64,000 nucleotides of DNA from an uncultured Flavobacteriales bacterium (lineage in GTDB: Bacteria; Bacteroidota; Bacteroidia; Flavobacteriales_D; Sanyastnellaceae). Shown here one piece after another: positions 15,747 through 25,078 of the stretch. Location of the stretch: positions 1-64,000 of the forward strand of contig CALGEI010000042.1 in assembly GCA_937881575.1 (NCBI GenBank), given 5' to 3'. The notes under the pieces were generated by a model. It was given only the letters and a program-made list of their open reading frames with translations. It had not been told where the DNA came from and searched no databases. Within the stretch, counting starts at the first letter, position 1; each line of letters starts with the position of its first letter. Position numbers and translations under genes: made by a program.

Positions 15747-17807
15747 TCAGCACTCATCTCCAAACATCGCCAAGAACATGAGGATGTCGGTAACGCCGAC
15801 AGAACCGTCGCCGTTGATGTCCGCGGCTGAGCAATTCGCGGTGCAACCAAAGTAACCGAGTAAGATCAACAGGTCTGAAATCTCAACGGTCCCGTTGTTG
15901 TTGACGTCTTCAGGACAGCTCAAGGCATTGCCATCGCAATCGAAGCCTTGCTCTTGATAGGTGCAATTGCCCTCGTCCGTAGCATCCGCGTTGTAATTGC
16001 AGGCCAAAGCGTCTTGGCAGCCTGTGACTTCGTCACCGTCGCACACCCCATCGCCGTCAGCGTCACCGTCGACGATGGAACCAGAGCCATCGGTCTCACC
16101 GGAACACGTTTCGCAGCCCGTAGCCAAGAAGCAGGAGTTGTCATCGTTTGTAGCAGCAACATTGAAGTTACAGGCCGTTGTATCCATGCAGCCCTCCACA
16201 TCTTCTCCAGGCAATCCGAGGCAGAAATTGGTCAAGCTGAGCGTGGCATCCCAGGTCCCGGAAGATGTTGTTGAGCTGTAACCATTGACGACTTCCAAAG
16301 TCCATACTCCCGCACCGGTCAAGCCGAATGAATTGAGGTTGACACTATGGGTATAGGTTCCTTCAGCACCCACGTTCCAGTCGCCAGGCCAATCACTCGC
16401 GATGGTGTAACCCAAGGTCAGGTCATACCCTCCGATTTCAATGCACGATCCGTTCGGATCACAGATTCCAATCAGAAGATCACCGGCCCAACTCGATCCC
16501 GCAGAGGCGGAATACGCCACGCTAACGTCCAATTGATCGAGTCCAGTGCTGCTCGTCGCCTCCATTGTAAACGTTTCACTGGAAGTGCCGGTGAGGTTGT
16601 TGACGGCAAAAGCCCAATCGCTGGTGCAACTGCACGGAACGCCGTCCTGCGGCATAATACAAGACCCATCGTCCTCCGTAGCATCGGCGTCGTAATTGCA
16701 CGCTTCCGAATCGGTACAGCCCTGACAACTGAAATCGCAGCTGCCGTCGTCCTCAGTGGCTGCGCTATCGTAATTGCAGGCGGTAGCATCTGTGCAGCCA
16801 CATCCTATCGTACACGCAGGAGCACATCCGTCTGAAGTCGTCAAGCTCGCCCGGAACCCGCCGGGAGCAAACAACGCTTGCATGCGCGTTTTCTGGCCCG
16901 CGGTGAACAGGTTCATGCACGCATCGTCCGAATAGTCCATGTAGTTCTGTACCATGTCCGTGCTGCTGCAACTCACGTGACCCGTAGCGCAACCGAAATT
17001 TGAAGCATCGGAATTCGGCGTGTCCGCTACCTGATCGTCCTGGTTGCAGTTTCCATCCCCCCAGATGTGATAGAGATTCAACCAGTGGCCCACTTCGTGC
17101 GTGGCCGTTCGACCGAGGTTAAACGGAGCGGTCGCGGTCCCGACGTCACCAACATACCGGTAGTCACAGACTACGCCATCGGTTGACGCGGGTCCCCCCG
17201 GAAATTGCGCATAGCCTAAAATTCCCCCTCCGACATTGCAAACCCAAAAATTCAAATACGACCCCGTTGGCCAAGCATCCGAGCCACCTGAACTCGAGAA
17301 CTTCACATTGTCGGATGTTCCGAACGAAGAGACAGAAGTAGAAACCCGCAGAATGCCGTCTGTTGGATTGCCTTGTGGGTCGTTGGTCGCCAAACAAAAC
17401 TCCACCTCTGAATCGGCTGCCTGCGACCATGTGTTGTCGGCGTCGCTGTTGAGGCGTCGGAAGTCGTCATTCAGAATTTGCAGTTGCGACAGAATTTGAG
17501 CATCGCTAATGTTTTGGGTAGCGTTGGCATAAACCACATGGAATACCACCGGAATGGTCACAACCGTGCTGGCTTGATTTGAACGTTGTTCGCCCGACTG
17601 AGATTCCCAATGCTGCGTTTGTTGCTCAATCCGCGAACGCATTTCTGAGAATTTCGTTCCTCCCATCATTTCGACATACTTGTCGTGCGAAGCACAGGTA
17701 CGGTGCGCTGGCACCCCCTGCGCATCGGCAGAATTTGGAGCCATATTCTGAGCAGAACAAATACCTGCAATCAAACAAAAAGCGAAAAGGAAATGGAAGT
17801 GGCGCAT
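15747..17807 (-). CDS. Secreted M43 (cytophagalysin/pappalysin) metalloprotease with ACN repeats, P-like domain and dockerin-like tail
   Basis: 686 residues from ATG 17807, which puts the signal peptide (F-H-F-L-F-A-F-C-L-I-A-G-I-C-S-A-Q) first; an ATG at 17834 adds nine residues. The protease domain (~80-325) has the zinc motif H-E-V-G-H-W-L-N-L-Y-H and a Met-turn (N-Y-M-D-Y-S). Two Cys repeats (T-A-C-N-Y-D...D-D-G-S-C) follow at ~336-383, then a proprotein-convertase-P-like beta domain (~396-529: G-D-L-L-I-G-I-C-D-P, G-V-W-T-L-E-V-V-N). Two more ACN repeats with a TSP3-like D-A-D-G-D-G-V-C-D-G come next. Two dockerin-type loops (D-V-N-N-N-G..., D-I-N-G-D-G...) end the protein. There is no T9SS YPNP domain. 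Probably an extracellular zinc protease. Confidence 0.88.
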   Translation of the reverse strand: MRHFHFLFAFCLIAGICSAQNMAPNSADAQGVPAHRTCASHDKYVEMMGGTKFSEMRSRIEQQTQHWESQSGEQRSNQASTVVTIPVVFHVVYANATQNISDAQILSQLQILNDDFRRLNSDADNTWSQAADSEVEFCLATNDPQGNPTDGILRVSTSVSSFGTSDNVKFSSSGGSDAWPTGSYLNFWVCNVGGGILGYAQFPGGPASTDGVVCDYRYVGDVGTATAPFNLGRTATHEVGHWLNLYHIWGDGNCNQDDQVADTPNSDASNFGCATGHVSCSSTDMVQNYMDYSDDACMNLFTAGQKTRMQALFAPGGFRASLTTSDGCAPACTIGCGCTDATACNYDSAATEDDGSCDFSCQGCTDSEACNYDADATEDDGSCIMPQDGVPCSCTSDWAFAVNNLTGTSSETFTMEATSSTGLDQLDVSVAYSASAGSSWAGDLLIGICDPNGSCIEIGGYDLTLGYTIASDWPGDWNVGAEGTYTHSVNLNSFGLTGAGVWTLEVVNGYSSTTSSGTWDATLSLTNFCLGLPGEDVEGCMDTTACNFNVAATNDDNSCFLATGCETCSGETDGSGSIVDGDADGDGVCDGDEVTGCQDALACNYNADATDEGNCTYQEQGFDCDGNALSCPEDVNNNGTVEISDLLILLGYFGCTANCSAADINGDGSVGVTDILMFLAMFGDEC

Positions 17808-17897
17808 GATGAAAGCAATTGGGTATGCTTTCAAGATATCAATAAATACGACGGAAACCCCTTCGATCGGGCTGAAAGTCGGGCGTGGTATTCAGAT

Positions 17898-18992
17898 TTA
17901 TGCCATTTGCTCCTTGCGACCGAGGTTCCACAACATTTTGGTGTGAAGCGCAAGGGCTCCCGCAAATGTGGTGGAGGAGCGATAGGGCAAGCCAAATTCC
18001 TCTGCAGTCTTCTTCACAATCGGGGCCAAGGCACTGAAGTGAATGTGTGAAATCTGAGGGAACAAATGGTGTTCTATTTGGTGATTCAACCCACCGCACA
18101 TCCAGGTGAACAACTTGGAACCTGTGCCGAAATTGGCAGTGGTCTTCAATTGGTGGGACAAAGGATCATCGTCCATTTTCGCGCCGGCCTCGGCTTCTGC
18201 AAATTGCAAATCTTGCACGTGTGCTGGCTGGAAGATAGAAGCAAGGATCAAGCCTGTCACCGCGTGCATGACCATCCATCCTAAAATTACTTGACCAATG
18301 GACAAGCCACTAAAGAATGCTGGAATCACGAGGATGTAGGTGAAGTACAACAGTTTCGAAAACAACAATTCAGTAAATAGTTTTCGGAATGTCGAGCCCG
18401 AGGACTTGATGAGATCATTGCTCTTGTAGCGATACAGCGCCAACCAATCTTTGGCCGTCATCCAAAACAGGGTCATGATGCAATAGAAAAACCAAGCGTA
18501 GATAAACTGAAGCTTGTGAATCTTCTTGAGCGGGCGATCGGGCGTGAAACGAAGGATTCCCGGTGTATCGATGTCTTCATCCAAACCACTAATGTTGGTG
18601 AAAGAGTGGTGCAAAACGTTGTGCTGGATTCTCCAAAGTGCCGCACTGCCTCCTACGAGATCCAGTACCCGACCTACGATGTTGTTGACCTTCTTGCTTT
18701 TGCTATACGAACCGTGATTGGCATCGTGCATGACGTTCAAACCAATACCGGCCAATCCAAGTCCCATAGCCACTTCGGCGACCCAAAACCAGGGACCTCC
18801 ACCGATGGTTCCAAAAGCAAACAGGGCCCAAGGAACAAAGAATAGAGCGATCATCGAAACACTCTTCACATGCAAACGCCAATCGCCGGTGCGTGGTCGT
18901 CCCGATTCCTCGAAATAAGCATCGACACGGGCCTTCAAAGTCTTGCTAAAAGCTGTGGAGTCTCGGTTGAATCGAACAATAGGAATTTGCAT
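17898..18992 (-). CDS. Membrane fatty acid desaturase (acyl-CoA/acyl-lipid type)
   Basis: 364 residues from ATG 18992. The three histidine boxes of front-end/acyl desaturases are present: H-D-A-N-H-G, H-N-V-L-H-H and the C-terminal N-H-Q-I-E-H-H-L-F-P (QxxHH), with four hydrophobic segments between them. The enzyme would insert a double bond into acyl chains using di-iron chemistry, adjusting membrane fluidity. An in-frame extension to 19130 would reach the tRNA gene and is rejected; M-Q-I-P-I-V-R-F fits the usual N-terminus. No fused cytochrome b5 is present. No neighbouring electron donor gene is seen. Confidence 0.9.
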   Translation of the reverse strand: MQIPIVRFNRDSTAFSKTLKARVDAYFEESGRPRTGDWRLHVKSVSMIALFFVPWALFAFGTIGGGPWFWVAEVAMGLGLAGIGLNVMHDANHGSYSKSKKVNNIVGRVLDLVGGSAALWRIQHNVLHHSFTNISGLDEDIDTPGILRFTPDRPLKKIHKLQFIYAWFFYCIMTLFWMTAKDWLALYRYKSNDLIKSSGSTFRKLFTELLFSKLLYFTYILVIPAFFSGLSIGQVILGWMVMHAVTGLILASIFQPAHVQDLQFAEAEAGAKMDDDPLSHQLKTTANFGTGSKLFTWMCGGLNHQIEHHLFPQISHIHFSALAPIVKKTAEEFGLPYRSSTTFAGALALHTKMLWNLGRKEQMA

Positions 18993-19071
18993 AGAATCGG
19001 TATTAACTGAAGACGAAGGTACGATGAGAATGAATAGTAGTATGACGTGGATAGGAACGAGGAAGTTTTTG

Positions 19072-19079
19072 TATCTTCG
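19072..19079 (+). promoter_or_regulatory. Possible -7 box of tRNA-Val promoter
   Basis: TATCTTCG differs from the Bacteroidota -7 consensus TAnnTTTG at one position and lies 45 bases upstream of tRNA-Val. No good TTG -33 element is visible. Confidence 0.35.
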
Positions 19080-19124
19080 CCGTCCGTTGGGTGCATCGGA
19101 TATTGGTGCAGACAGCAGGATTGA

Positions 19125-19198
19125 GGGCATTTAGCTCAGTTGGTTAGAGCGCTACATTGACATTGTAGAGGTCACAGATTCGAATTCTGTATTGCCCA
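19125..19198 (+). tRNA. tRNA-Val (GAC anticodon)
   Basis: Cloverleaf: acceptor GGGCATT/ATTGCCC (one T-T mismatch at the sixth pair), D-arm GCTC...GAGC, anticodon arm CTACA-TTGACAT-TGTAG with anticodon GAC at 19159-19161, and T-arm ACAGA-TTCGAAT-TCTGT. Discriminator base A at 19198; CCA is not fully encoded. GAC reads the Val codon GUC (and GUU by wobble). Confidence 0.93.
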
Positions 19199-19207
19199 CA
19201 CATTCAG

Positions 19208-19245
19208 ACCCCTCGTCTACCGAACACGGTTGACGAGGGGTTTTG
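19208..19245 (+). terminator. Terminator after tRNA-Val
   Basis: A 10-bp perfect stem ACCCCTCGTC / GACGAGGGGT with a 14-base loop, followed by TTTT. It ends the tRNA transcript before the symporter gene. Confidence 0.85.
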
Positions 19246-19378
19246 CATTGTATCGCAGAAAGGAGGGGATACGGCTCAAAACTTTCACTGGACTGTGGAC
19301 AAAGGTTGGCTGCGGTGGAGCTCGAAGAAAGGGTGGATTTCAATTATAAGTGTACTTTAGACACTCAATGAAATTGTT

Positions 19379-21031
19379 ATGACAGGAACATTTGCCAGAG
19401 CAGACTACGCAGTCTTTATCATTTATGCATTGCTCATCTTGGGCGTCGGATTGTGGGTTTCTCGCAACAAAGACGGAAAGGAAAAGAGTGCAGAGGACTA
19501 CTTTTTAGCGAGTAAATCCCTTCCATGGTGGGCGATCGGCGCGTCGTTGATCGCAGCGAACATATCAGCTGAGCAGTTCATCGGCATGTCGGGTTCCGGG
19601 TTTACCCTCGGTTTGGCCATTGCTTCCTACGAGTGGATGGCGGCCTTGACCTTGATCATTGTCGGCAAGTATTTCTTGCCCATCTTCATTGAAAAGGGCT
19701 TGTACACCATTCCCGAATTCGTGGAAAAGCGGTACTCCACGAATCTCAAAACCATCTTGGCGGTTTTCTGGATTGCGTTGTACGTCTTTGTGAACCTCGC
19801 TTCGGTGTTGTACTTGGGTTCTTTGGCGCTTGAGACCATCATGGGGGTGCCCATGGTGTATGGCGTGATGGGTTTGGCGTTGTTTGCGGTGGCATACTCA
19901 CTGTACGGTGGGCTTTCTGCTGTTTCCTGGACCGATGTGATTCAAGTGGTTTTCTTGATTATCGGGGGAATGGTCACGACGTATTTGGCGCTGGACACGG
20001 TATCAGGAGGAGAGGGAATGTGGGCAGGACTTTCCGCGATCATGGATGCTGCACCCGACAAGTTTGCGATGATTCTGGACAAATCCAATCCGGAATATGA
20101 TAACCTACCGGGCATTGGTGTACTGGTCGGTGGCATGTGGGTAGCGAACCTCTATTACTGGGGTTTCAACCAATACATCATCCAACGGACGTTGGCGGCC
20201 AAGTCGCTGAAGGAAGCGCAAAATGGAATTTTGTTCGCAGCTATTCTCAAGCTCTTCCTCCCTTTAATTGTTGTCATTCCTGGCATTGCCGCGTATGTCA
20301 TGATCAATGATCCAGCCATCATGGCGGGTTTAGGCGAGGCTGGGCAGCTCAACATCCCGACCTCTGAGCAAGCCGACAAGGCGTACCCGTGGTTGTTGCA
20401 GTTTCTGCCAACCGGTTTGAAAGGATTGGCCTTCGCTGCTTTGGCTGCGGCCATTGTATCGTCGTTGGCGTCCATGCTCAACTCGACCGCAACGATTTTC
20501 ACCATGGACATCTACAAGCAATACATCAACCCGAACGCGGATGACCGGGCGACGGTGCGCATGGGTCGGATCAGCGCGGTGGTCGCCTTGGCCATTGCCA
20601 GTGTGATGGCGCCGCTATTGGGAGGAATCGACCAGGCATTCCAATTTATACAAGAGTACACGGGCGTGGTGAGTCCGGGTATTCTCGCGGTGTTCATCTT
20701 GGGGTTGTTCTGGAAGAAAACGACCAACCAAGGAGCCATTACGGGTGCTTTGGCTTCCATTCCGATTGCGATGTATTTCAAAGTCGCGCCCAAAGGCTGG
20801 TCGGACAGCGTCTTGTTTGCAGACCTGCCGTTCTTGCACCAGATGGGGTACACCACGCTGTTGACCATGCTGGTCATTGCCGTTGTGAGTTGGTCACAAA
20901 ACAAAGGGGCTGACGACGAGAAAGGCATTGCCATTTCCTCGGAAACATTCAAGACGGGAAGTATTTACAACGTCGGAGCCTTCGCTGTCATGATCGTGCT
21001 TGTGGCGCTCTATGGATTGTTCTGGAGCTAA
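19379..21031 (+). CDS. Sodium/sugar-type SSS symporter (SglT-like)
   Basis: 550 residues with about 14 membrane helices. Subfamily markers are E-D-Y-F-L-A-S-K-S-L-P-W-W-A-I-G, I-S-A-E-Q-F-I-G-M-S-G-S-G-F in the second helix, Y-S-L-Y-G-G-L-S-A-V-S-W-T-D and N-Q-Y-I-I-Q-R-T-L-A-A-K-S. These match Na+/glucose-galactose-type SSS transporters, and differ from the VC_2705-type transporter at 5191. It probably couples sugar or sugar-derivative uptake to Na+; the exact substrate is unknown. It converges on the beta-propeller gene at 21047 (15-base gap, no terminator seen). Confidence 0.88.
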   Translation: MTGTFARADYAVFIIYALLILGVGLWVSRNKDGKEKSAEDYFLASKSLPWWAIGASLIAANISAEQFIGMSGSGFTLGLAIASYEWMAALTLIIVGKYFLPIFIEKGLYTIPEFVEKRYSTNLKTILAVFWIALYVFVNLASVLYLGSLALETIMGVPMVYGVMGLALFAVAYSLYGGLSAVSWTDVIQVVFLIIGGMVTTYLALDTVSGGEGMWAGLSAIMDAAPDKFAMILDKSNPEYDNLPGIGVLVGGMWVANLYYWGFNQYIIQRTLAAKSLKEAQNGILFAAILKLFLPLIVVIPGIAAYVMINDPAIMAGLGEAGQLNIPTSEQADKAYPWLLQFLPTGLKGLAFAALAAAIVSSLASMLNSTATIFTMDIYKQYINPNADDRATVRMGRISAVVALAIASVMAPLLGGIDQAFQFIQEYTGVVSPGILAVFILGLFWKKTTNQGAITGALASIPIAMYFKVAPKGWSDSVLFADLPFLHQMGYTTLLTMLVIAVVSWSQNKGADDEKGIAISSETFKTGSIYNVGAFAVMIVLVALYGLFWS

Positions 21032-21046
21032 GCGGGCAGCGTAGGA

Positions 21047-22561
21047 TTAAGGCGTGACGATCTGATGCGACCAGCGGTTGCCGTTGGAATTGACCACGGA
21101 CACGATCCAATTTCCTGATGAGGGGACATCGATGAAAACCTGACGTTGCTGGCTGCATGCGCCTTGCGCTGCGAGCCGGCCCTGGACATCCCAAAGCGCC
21201 CACTCTCCGGTAGACCACGATTCGGGAAATTGCAGGGCGATACCGGCTGAGGTCGCCGTGCAGACCGGTAAAACGAAGTCGCTTGGATGGTCCACATCGA
21301 AGGGTGTTTCAATGCTGCCTTTGAGGTACTTGACCGTCCCGTCACTGCTGTTTTGCCAAACAAGGTGGAGGGTCGGCGTGTAGTCCGTTCCTGTGAACAC
21401 CAATTGAGGGCGGCGATGTTGTCCGGACCATTCTGACGTCAAGTTGACAGCGATGTCCGTCAAAGTCATTCCGTTGCTCACGGCCAATTGCACATCGTAC
21501 CCACCGGAATTTTGTTCCCAGGCCAGTGCGATGATGGGATCTCCATTGATGGGGCTCCACACATCCAGAGTCGGATTGTTTTGGGTGGCATTTTCAAATT
21601 GATTGACGGTCACAGGCACCGTACCGAGCAAAGCACCTGCGCCATCGTTCGCATCCAAGTTCATGGAACTAACATAGACCCTGCTTTGTCCCGTCACGCC
21701 ACCACCGTTCATGAAGGCCGCACGCCATGATCCGTCCGGAAGCGGTCCACAAACTGCCGGTCCAGCGGCGGGGCAACTGTTGATTTCCCAGTCGATCGGA
21801 TCCATGTCAACTGCCGTGTTCCAATTGATTCCGTCGTCGGAACCGAGAAGCCAGAAGTCCCGCACATTGTTGTTGTTATTTCGCACCAAATCATAGTACC
21901 GACCGTTGCCCCAAAAAGGAAGCGAAGGACAGCATTCGCAGACCGCATCGCCATCCGCTGCTTCGCTGGCATTGACCGCAGACAGCCAAGACGCCCCCCC
22001 ATCATTCGACTTCAAAATCCCTTCATACACTTGACTGGTTCCGACCTTGACTCCGGCAAAGGGGTTGCCCTCTGGATCCATCCCTACGCAAGGCATGAAG
22101 TGGTCTGTGGTCGCCTCAGGCACCATGGATACGGGTGCTTCCCAAGTGATTCCACCGTCATGAGAGCTCACAGAACGCGCACCCGTGTCCCAATCACCAC
22201 TGAGCATATAGGTGAGCGTAATGTCGTCTCCATGTGCGGCCATTTGCGGTCCTTCCGAGTCAGACATGAAGATGTTCTCCTCGGGATCAATGGCCGTAGG
22301 CTCGGTAAAAGCTTGACTGCCGTTGTCCCACTTGCAAACGTACAAATGGCCGCTGCTGCCAAAGCAAAGCACCAACTCATCGGAGTTGTTCGTGACGAGC
22401 CCAATGGACTTGTTGCCGAAATCACTTGAGGCCACATCCATCGGTTCCCCTTCTGGAATGAAGACAAGTGAGCCTTGTGTCAAGAGCGCTTGGGATGGTA
22501 AAGAGACGAGGCAGCTGGCAAGAGCGAAGCCAAGATAGAAGAAGGTTTTATTTGAATTCAT
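21047..22561 (-). CDS. Secreted sialidase-like (BNR/Asp-box) beta-propeller protein
   Basis: 504 residues from ATG 22561 (an ATG at 22573 adds four), with a signal peptide (F-Y-L-G-F-A-L-A-S-C-L-V-S-L-P-S-Q-A). Asp-box-like motifs S-H-D-G-G-I-T-W and S-N-D-G-G-A-S-W and a S-D-D-G-I-N-W copy mark a six-bladed propeller. An unusual C-E-C-C-P cluster lies mid-protein. The C-terminus (W-A-L-W-D-V-Q-G-R-L ... N-W-I-V-S-V-V-N) resembles a T9SS type A domain without the YPNP start. Catalytic sialidase arginines are not evident, so enzymatic activity is uncertain. Longer in-frame sequence upstream overlaps feoA on the other strand and is rejected. Confidence 0.78.
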   Translation of the reverse strand: MNSNKTFFYLGFALASCLVSLPSQALLTQGSLVFIPEGEPMDVASSDFGNKSIGLVTNNSDELVLCFGSSGHLYVCKWDNGSQAFTEPTAIDPEENIFMSDSEGPQMAAHGDDITLTYMLSGDWDTGARSVSSHDGGITWEAPVSMVPEATTDHFMPCVGMDPEGNPFAGVKVGTSQVYEGILKSNDGGASWLSAVNASEAADGDAVCECCPSLPFWGNGRYYDLVRNNNNNVRDFWLLGSDDGINWNTAVDMDPIDWEINSCPAAGPAVCGPLPDGSWRAAFMNGGGVTGQSRVYVSSMNLDANDGAGALLGTVPVTVNQFENATQNNPTLDVWSPINGDPIIALAWEQNSGGYDVQLAVSNGMTLTDIAVNLTSEWSGQHRRPQLVFTGTDYTPTLHLVWQNSSDGTVKYLKGSIETPFDVDHPSDFVLPVCTATSAGIALQFPESWSTGEWALWDVQGRLAAQGACSQQRQVFIDVPSSGNWIVSVVNSNGNRWSHQIVTP

Positions 22562-22619
22562 TCTAAATACCATAAATGAGTGAGGTGTGGACAAGGTACA
22601 GCGACTTAATTTTGCCAAT

Positions 22620-22895
22620 ATGCAAGGAAAACGTTTGTCTGAAATGAAGCCATTTGAAAAGGGAATCATCGATCGCATTGATTGCGAAGATGGAGCTTTG
22701 GCTTTGATTGAGATGGGATGTTGTCCCGGAGAAGAGGTGGAGGTAGCGCATGTAGCCCCTCGTCGAGGCCCTATGGCCATTGTGTCGGGCGGCCGAAAAG
22801 TGGCGTTGCGCCGATCTGCAGCAGCGTTGTTGTGGGTCCGACCGCTGGTCGCCGCGACAGAAGCGGTGCTTTCTACGGAGCGCGCTTGGGCCTGA
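22620..22895 (+). CDS. feoA: Ferrous iron transport protein A (FeoA)
   Basis: 91 residues beginning M-Q-G-K-R-L-S-E-M-K-P-F-E-K-G-I-I-D-R-I, with the SH3-like FeoA core (G-C-C-P-G-E-E-V-E-V, A-P-R-R-G-P-M-A-I-V-S-G-G-R-K-V-A-L-R). A GTG at 22587 could extend it by 11 residues. FeoA helps FeoB-mediated Fe2+ uptake. Unusually it is not in an operon with feoB: the two converge, with stop codons only about 35 bases apart. Confidence 0.9.
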   Translation: MQGKRLSEMKPFEKGIIDRIDCEDGALALIEMGCCPGEEVEVAHVAPRRGPMAIVSGGRKVALRRSAAALLWVRPLVAATEAVLSTERAWA

Positions 22896-22929
22896 TACGT
22901 CGTCAACGCGAAGCACTTTCAACGTCTCT

Positions 22930-25008
22930 TTAGCGCATCACCTGGTAAACGAGCAGCGCCATGCCATAGGCGAGCAACGTGAATCCAATCGCTTGACCCA
23001 GAGCCCACGGCCAACTGTTCAGCTCTTTTCGCACGATCACGACGGTACTCATGCATTGCATGGCAAACATGTAAAACACGAGCAAGGAAGCCGCTGAAGC
23101 GGGATTTAGCAGCGGTTTGCCGGTGGTCGGATGCACTTCTGTTCCCAATCGTTTTTGCAAGGATCGGATGCTGCCTTCCTCGAGTTGCTCGCCTGGAAAT
23201 AGTGTCGACATGGTGCCAACAAACACTTCTCGTGCGGCAAAAGAACTCAGAATCGCGATGCCGATGCGGCCATCGTATCCCAATGGACGCACAGCAGGCT
23301 CAATGAAATGCCCCAGTTGTCCCAACCAAGAGGCCTCCATGATGGCCGATTCTCCAGCGGCTACATCTTCCGCCGTAATCGCTTGGGCATGCTGAGCTTT
23401 GGCTGCGTCCATGGCTCCGGAAGGACCGACTTTCCCCAGCCCCCACAAAACCAATGAAACGATGAGAATGACCTGTCCAGCGCTGCGAACAAAGTCCCAT
23501 CCTTTGGAGGTCATCTCTTGAAGCACTTCCCACACCTTGGGCCAACGATAAGCCGGCCACTCCATGGTAAAAGAGCCTTCTTGACGTTGGGGCAAAGCGC
23601 GGTGCATTACCCAGGCCAACGCCAAAGCAGCGAACGTACTGACCGCATAGAGTCCGAATAAAAAGAGCCCTTGTTGGTTGAAGAGTCCGCCGATCACTTG
23701 CTTGTCCGGAACCAAGAATCCAATCAAGAAGGCATAGACCGGAAGACGAGCGCTGCAGGTCATGAGCGGCGTCACCAAAATGGTCAGCAAGCGTTCCCGT
23801 TTTCCCGTAATGGAGCGAGCGGCCATGACGGCAGGAACGGCACATGCCAATCCTCCGACCAACGGCACAATCGAGCGACCATTCAGCCCAATTCGTTGCA
23901 GGAATTGATCGCCCAAGAATCCAACACGTGCCATATAGCCGGTGGCTTCCATTGCGCTAATCAAGCCAAACAAAATCATAATTTGAGGGACGAAAACGAT
24001 GATGCCTCCCAATCCGTTGAGCAATCCGTCCAGAATCAAACTACGCCACCATGTTTCCGGCAAAGAGTCAAGGGCCATCCTGTGTACCCCACTGAATGCG
24101 GCATCGACCAAATCCATGGGATAGGCTGACCACGCATAGACGGCTTGAAAAAGTGCGAAGAATACCCCGGCCAAGATCACATGCCCCCAAATCGGGTGCG
24201 TAAAGATGCGGTCCAGCTGCGTGGTGCGTTTGCTCGATTCCTTCCAATCGTCCGCTTTCGAATTCTTGGGCCAACGCTCCGTCCATTTTCGAATCCGTTC
24301 CATCCGCCACCCGGTTTCCTCCAATTGCAGCGCTGCACTGGATTGCGGAATTTCATCCTTGGCCAGCGAAAGCGCAGCTTGTTGAGAGGGCGTGAGCCAC
24401 GTTGGAATTTCCTTGAGCCGCAAATACCAGGAAAGTCGTTCTGGTGACTCTTCCGGGAACGCTCCCTTCAAGAGGGTGAATGCGGCCTCCCATTCGGAGG
24501 GTGTGAGGCGCGGCTCTTTAAGCGTGCTTTCCCGCGGCACCGTGGAGAGCAGGGCTTGTTTCAATGCAGCGGTGGAATCTTCCACCGCATTGATGGTCAC
24601 CACGTCAATTCCAGTGAGCAGGACCCATTCCGGGACATCAATGGGAGAATCATCCGTTTGATTGATCACAATGGAGGCGTTGAACTGAAGCTCCAATGCC
24701 TGCAATACGAGGAACAAACTGCTCCGCAATTGAGAGCTATCCACCACGAGCCAAATGGCATCAGGCCGCGAGTCTGGATTCGGGTTAAACAACACAGCTT
24801 GGGTAATGCGTTCATCTTCTGATTGGGCATACAGACTGTATGTCCCTGGCAAATCCACCAGCGTCAAATGCTCTTCGTCGCGCATTTTCGCTTCCATGGC
24901 ATCGACCGTTACCCCCGGCATGTTGCCCACCTTTCCGCGCCCAAAAGTCAACCGGTTGAAGACGGTTGTTTTGCCACAATTGGGATTGCCGATGAGCGCA
25001 ATTTTCAC
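22930..25008 (-). CDS. feoB: Ferrous iron transporter FeoB
   Basis: 692 residues. The N-terminal GTPase has G1 G-N-P-N-C-G-K-T, a G2/Switch I region (G-N-M-P-G-V-T-V), G3 D-L-P-G-T-Y-S-L and G4 N-Q-T-D. It is followed by a helical linker and a C-terminal membrane channel with two Gate-like segments (P-L-V-G-G-L-A-C-A-V-P-A-V-M-A-A-R and M-T-C-S-A-R-L-P-V-Y). Length and order fit FeoB. The G4 motif carries Q where NKxD is canonical, as in some Bacteroidota. It sits at the end of the long leftward gene run (70 bases after the EnvC-like gene) and faces feoA. Confidence 0.93.
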   Translation of the reverse strand: MKIALIGNPNCGKTTVFNRLTFGRGKVGNMPGVTVDAMEAKMRDEEHLTLVDLPGTYSLYAQSEDERITQAVLFNPNPDSRPDAIWLVVDSSQLRSSLFLVLQALELQFNASIVINQTDDSPIDVPEWVLLTGIDVVTINAVEDSTAALKQALLSTVPRESTLKEPRLTPSEWEAAFTLLKGAFPEESPERLSWYLRLKEIPTWLTPSQQAALSLAKDEIPQSSAALQLEETGWRMERIRKWTERWPKNSKADDWKESSKRTTQLDRIFTHPIWGHVILAGVFFALFQAVYAWSAYPMDLVDAAFSGVHRMALDSLPETWWRSLILDGLLNGLGGIIVFVPQIMILFGLISAMEATGYMARVGFLGDQFLQRIGLNGRSIVPLVGGLACAVPAVMAARSITGKRERLLTILVTPLMTCSARLPVYAFLIGFLVPDKQVIGGLFNQQGLFLFGLYAVSTFAALALAWVMHRALPQRQEGSFTMEWPAYRWPKVWEVLQEMTSKGWDFVRSAGQVILIVSLVLWGLGKVGPSGAMDAAKAQHAQAITAEDVAAGESAIMEASWLGQLGHFIEPAVRPLGYDGRIGIAILSSFAAREVFVGTMSTLFPGEQLEEGSIRSLQKRLGTEVHPTTGKPLLNPASAASLLVFYMFAMQCMSTVVIVRKELNSWPWALGQAIGFTLLAYGMALLVYQVMR

Positions 25009-25078
25009 GAGATGAAATTCGATGTTGCAATGCCCGTATCCAATCCCTCGAACAAGTGAGTTTTGGCCGAGAGAAGAG

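Noticed and set aside
15454-15855. 133-codon plus-strand frame in the 15393-15746 gap
   Set aside because: Arg/Ser-rich with no motif; it also runs into the end of the M43 gene on the other strand, so coding is unlikely.
18993-19130. 46-residue N-terminal extension of the desaturase
   Set aside because: Would run to within five bases of the tRNA-Val gene, and homologous desaturases start near M-Q-I-P; the extension lacks family similarity.
22562-22906. 115-residue N-terminal extension of the beta-propeller gene
   Set aside because: Overlaps feoA on the opposite strand and would bury the signal peptide.
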